From contig CAMWQV010000006.1 in the NCBI GenBank assembly GCA_947176425.1, positions 1 through 15,538 on the forward strand: a stretch of 15,538 nt of DNA, read 5' to 3'. The first letter of the stretch is position 1, and the number at the start of each line of letters is the position of its first letter. This DNA comes from an uncultured Clostridia bacterium (lineage in GTDB: Bacteria > Bacillota > Clostridia > Oscillospirales > Oscillospiraceae). Positions 14,695 through 15,538 of this stretch are shown here, piece after piece. A program made the translations under genes and the position numbers. Under the pieces are notes generated by a model that saw only the letters and a program-made list of their open reading frames with translations, ran no database searches and was not told the DNA's origin.

Positions 14695-15213
14695 TTACTT
14701 AATACGCAATACCTTGTCCTCCACAGATGCGTAAAGGACTTCCTCGCCGTCAAACGTCATTGTATACTTCTTCACTGTAAACTCGCACAGCGCATATGCA
14801 GGCATATTGCGCTTGGTAATTCCGGGACAGAACTGCACGCTTGGCCGCTCAATGTCAAGGATATGCTGGCGGCCTATGAAGGTATAACCACCAGCGATAT
14901 CAGATAACTGTTCCGCCGCCCGAACCCGCAGACGGGTTTCCTTTGCCTTTTCTACAGCAAGTGCGTCCTCCACTTTGGTGAAGAAAATTCTTACCGAAGT
15001 GATGTCCAGCAGTTTTTCGCCCCCGTCAAAAGCGATTTTGGGCAGCTCTACCGAGATTACGCCCTTTGCATTTCTCCAATTCTCGCCGCTTTCGTCCTCT
15101 AGGCGCAGGTTAAAATCCACGGTCTTATCAGGGAAATATTCTGTTCCCATACTCTTGTCCTCCTTGACCGAATCGGTCAGCTTATTTGTTTCGGACTGCG
15201 CTGTTATATGCAT
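14695..15213 (-). CDS. Hypothetical protein, 172 residues, with two strong in-frame starts
   Basis: I do not recognise this protein. It is soluble, mixed in composition, with no signal peptide or membrane helix. The core from about residue 22 has alternating beta-like and charged segments: EYFPDKTVDFNLRLEDES, GVISVELPKIAFDGGEKLL, a short helical region (EDALAVEKAKETRLRVRAAE), and a beta-rich end CEFTVKKYTMTFDGEEVLY. Two starts are equally well equipped. The ATG at 15211-15213 has GGGAGGG with about 7 nt spacing, and the ATG at 15148-15150 has AAGGAGG 8 nt upstream, giving 151 residues beginning MGTEYFPDK. The first 21 residues are polar and unlike the core. The right-hand neighbour is an unrecognised gene ending in a terminator. 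The region could belong to a mobile element, but nothing here proves that. Confidence 0.7.
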   Translation of the reverse strand: MHITAQSETNKLTDSVKEDKSMGTEYFPDKTVDFNLRLEDESGENWRNAKGVISVELPKIAFDGGEKLLDITSVRIFFTKVEDALAVEKAKETRLRVRAAEQLSDIAGGYTFIGRQHILDIERPSVQFCPGITKRNMPAYALCEFTVKKYTMTFDGEEVLYASVEDKVLRIK

Positions 15214-15375
15214 AATAATCCCTCCCTTTACTTAATGGTGTTGTACTTTTTCATGACAGATAGATTCTTCTTCTGATTTACACCCGCATGTGTTGCTAGG
15301 CGATCCTGGCAACGATTTATTTTATCAATCTTGCGTTCGCTCTGTTCCTGTCGCCGCTGCAAAAGCAGTAAAAGA

Positions 15376-15410
15376 AAAAGGCATCCAGTCTTAATGGCCG
15401 GGTGCCTTTT
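15376..15410. terminator. Terminator behind the right-edge partial gene
   Basis: AAAAGGCATCC (15376-15386) and GGGTGCCTTTT (15400-15410) pair over eleven positions with one G-T wobble and a 13-nt loop. Read on the minus strand it lies 15 nt after a TAA stop and is followed by TTTTTCTTTT, a classic intrinsic terminator; read on the plus strand the tail is only four T. Confidence 0.82.
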
Positions 15411-15425
15411 CATATGTCCGGATGG

Positions 15426-15538
15426 TTATCCTTCCTGGCTTTTCTGTTGTACTGTTGTTTCAAAGGCTGAAAGAGCCTCCCCAACTTCCTTCATACTCTC
15501 CAGTATGGCTTCTGCTTGGTATACTGTCAAAGTCCGCT
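15426..15538 (-). CDS. Unrecognised gene, C-terminal end only
   Basis: The minus-strand frame ending at TAA 15426-15428 is open to the window edge and gives about 36 residues: VYQAEAILESMKEVGEALSA, then FETTVQQKSQEG. This is a charged, heptad-like helical stretch, consistent with a coiled-coil C-terminus. The frame is supported by its stop being followed at once by a strong terminator. The start and function lie outside the window. Confidence 0.55.
   Translation of the reverse strand, partial: RTLTVYQAEAILESMKEVGEALSAFETTVQQKSQEG

Noticed and set aside
15228..15413. A 61-codon minus-strand frame ending in MKKYNTIK
   Set aside because: Its first codons lie within the terminator hairpin at 15376-15410, no ribosome site precedes it, and its composition is low in complexity. 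A shorter real peptide cannot be excluded.
1..15538. Search by eye for CRISPR arrays, insertion sequences, transposases, tRNA or rRNA genes
   Set aside because: No regular direct repeats with spacers, no transposase motif, and no tRNA-like cloverleaf outside the T-box leader were seen.

Overview
The window looks like chromosomal DNA of a low-GC-phylum (Bacillota) gut-type Clostridia, probably Oscillospiraceae/Ruminococcaceae-like. This is inferred from mid-range GC, strong AGGAGG ribosome binding sites, a tRNA-sensing T-box leader, BspA-type leucine-rich repeats, an HPE-type J-domain protein and a collagen-like remnant with the C-terminal tail typical of Bacillota surface/spore collagens. No taxonomic marker gene is present, so the assignment is only indicative.

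Positions 1-7636 (minus strand) form one tightly packed probable operon. In transcription order it encodes an HxlR-family regulator, a signal-peptide membrane protein, a DusB-like tRNA-dihydrouridine synthase, a 1008-residue cytoplasmic LRR_5 protein, an aldo/keto reductase with a C-terminal Cys-rich ferredoxin-like module, and a J-domain protein that runs off the left edge. Two junctions are ATGA overlaps (7295-7298 and 2455-2458) and the others have gaps of 3 to 16 nt. The operon faces a plus-strand radical SAM gene (7764-8699). Between them lie two good promoters and a TACT-N7-AGTA inverted repeat, the kind of site bound by HxlR/YodB-type regulators, so the regulator probably controls both directions.

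Positions 8748-10773 (plus) are a self-contained unit: a TTGACA-N17-TATGAT promoter, a T-box riboswitch with an AUG specifier and a UGGU bulge, its terminator, and a methionyl-tRNA synthetase. The synthetase has two zinc knuckles, a KISTS loop and no C-terminal tRNA-binding domain. This is the architecture of the second, often inhibitor-resistant, class of bacterial MetRS.

Positions 10815-13171 (minus) carry a promoter, a PHP-domain phosphoesterase and a SUKH/SMI1-KNR4-type protein. Positions 13173-14525 (minus) carry a glycosyltransferase family 2 protein with a TPR-like tail, just downstream of a 5'-truncated collagen-like gene remnant. The right end (14571-15538, minus) holds an unrecognised 172-residue protein with two strong in-frame start sites, a 12-bp hairpin behind it, two terminators, and the C-terminal end of another unrecognised gene.

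The best candidate for an undescribed system is the left-hand locus: a thiol-type regulator controlling a J-domain variant, a giant LRR scaffold, two redox/Fe-S enzymes and a membrane protein. Functional linkage is inference from gene order and from the operator.
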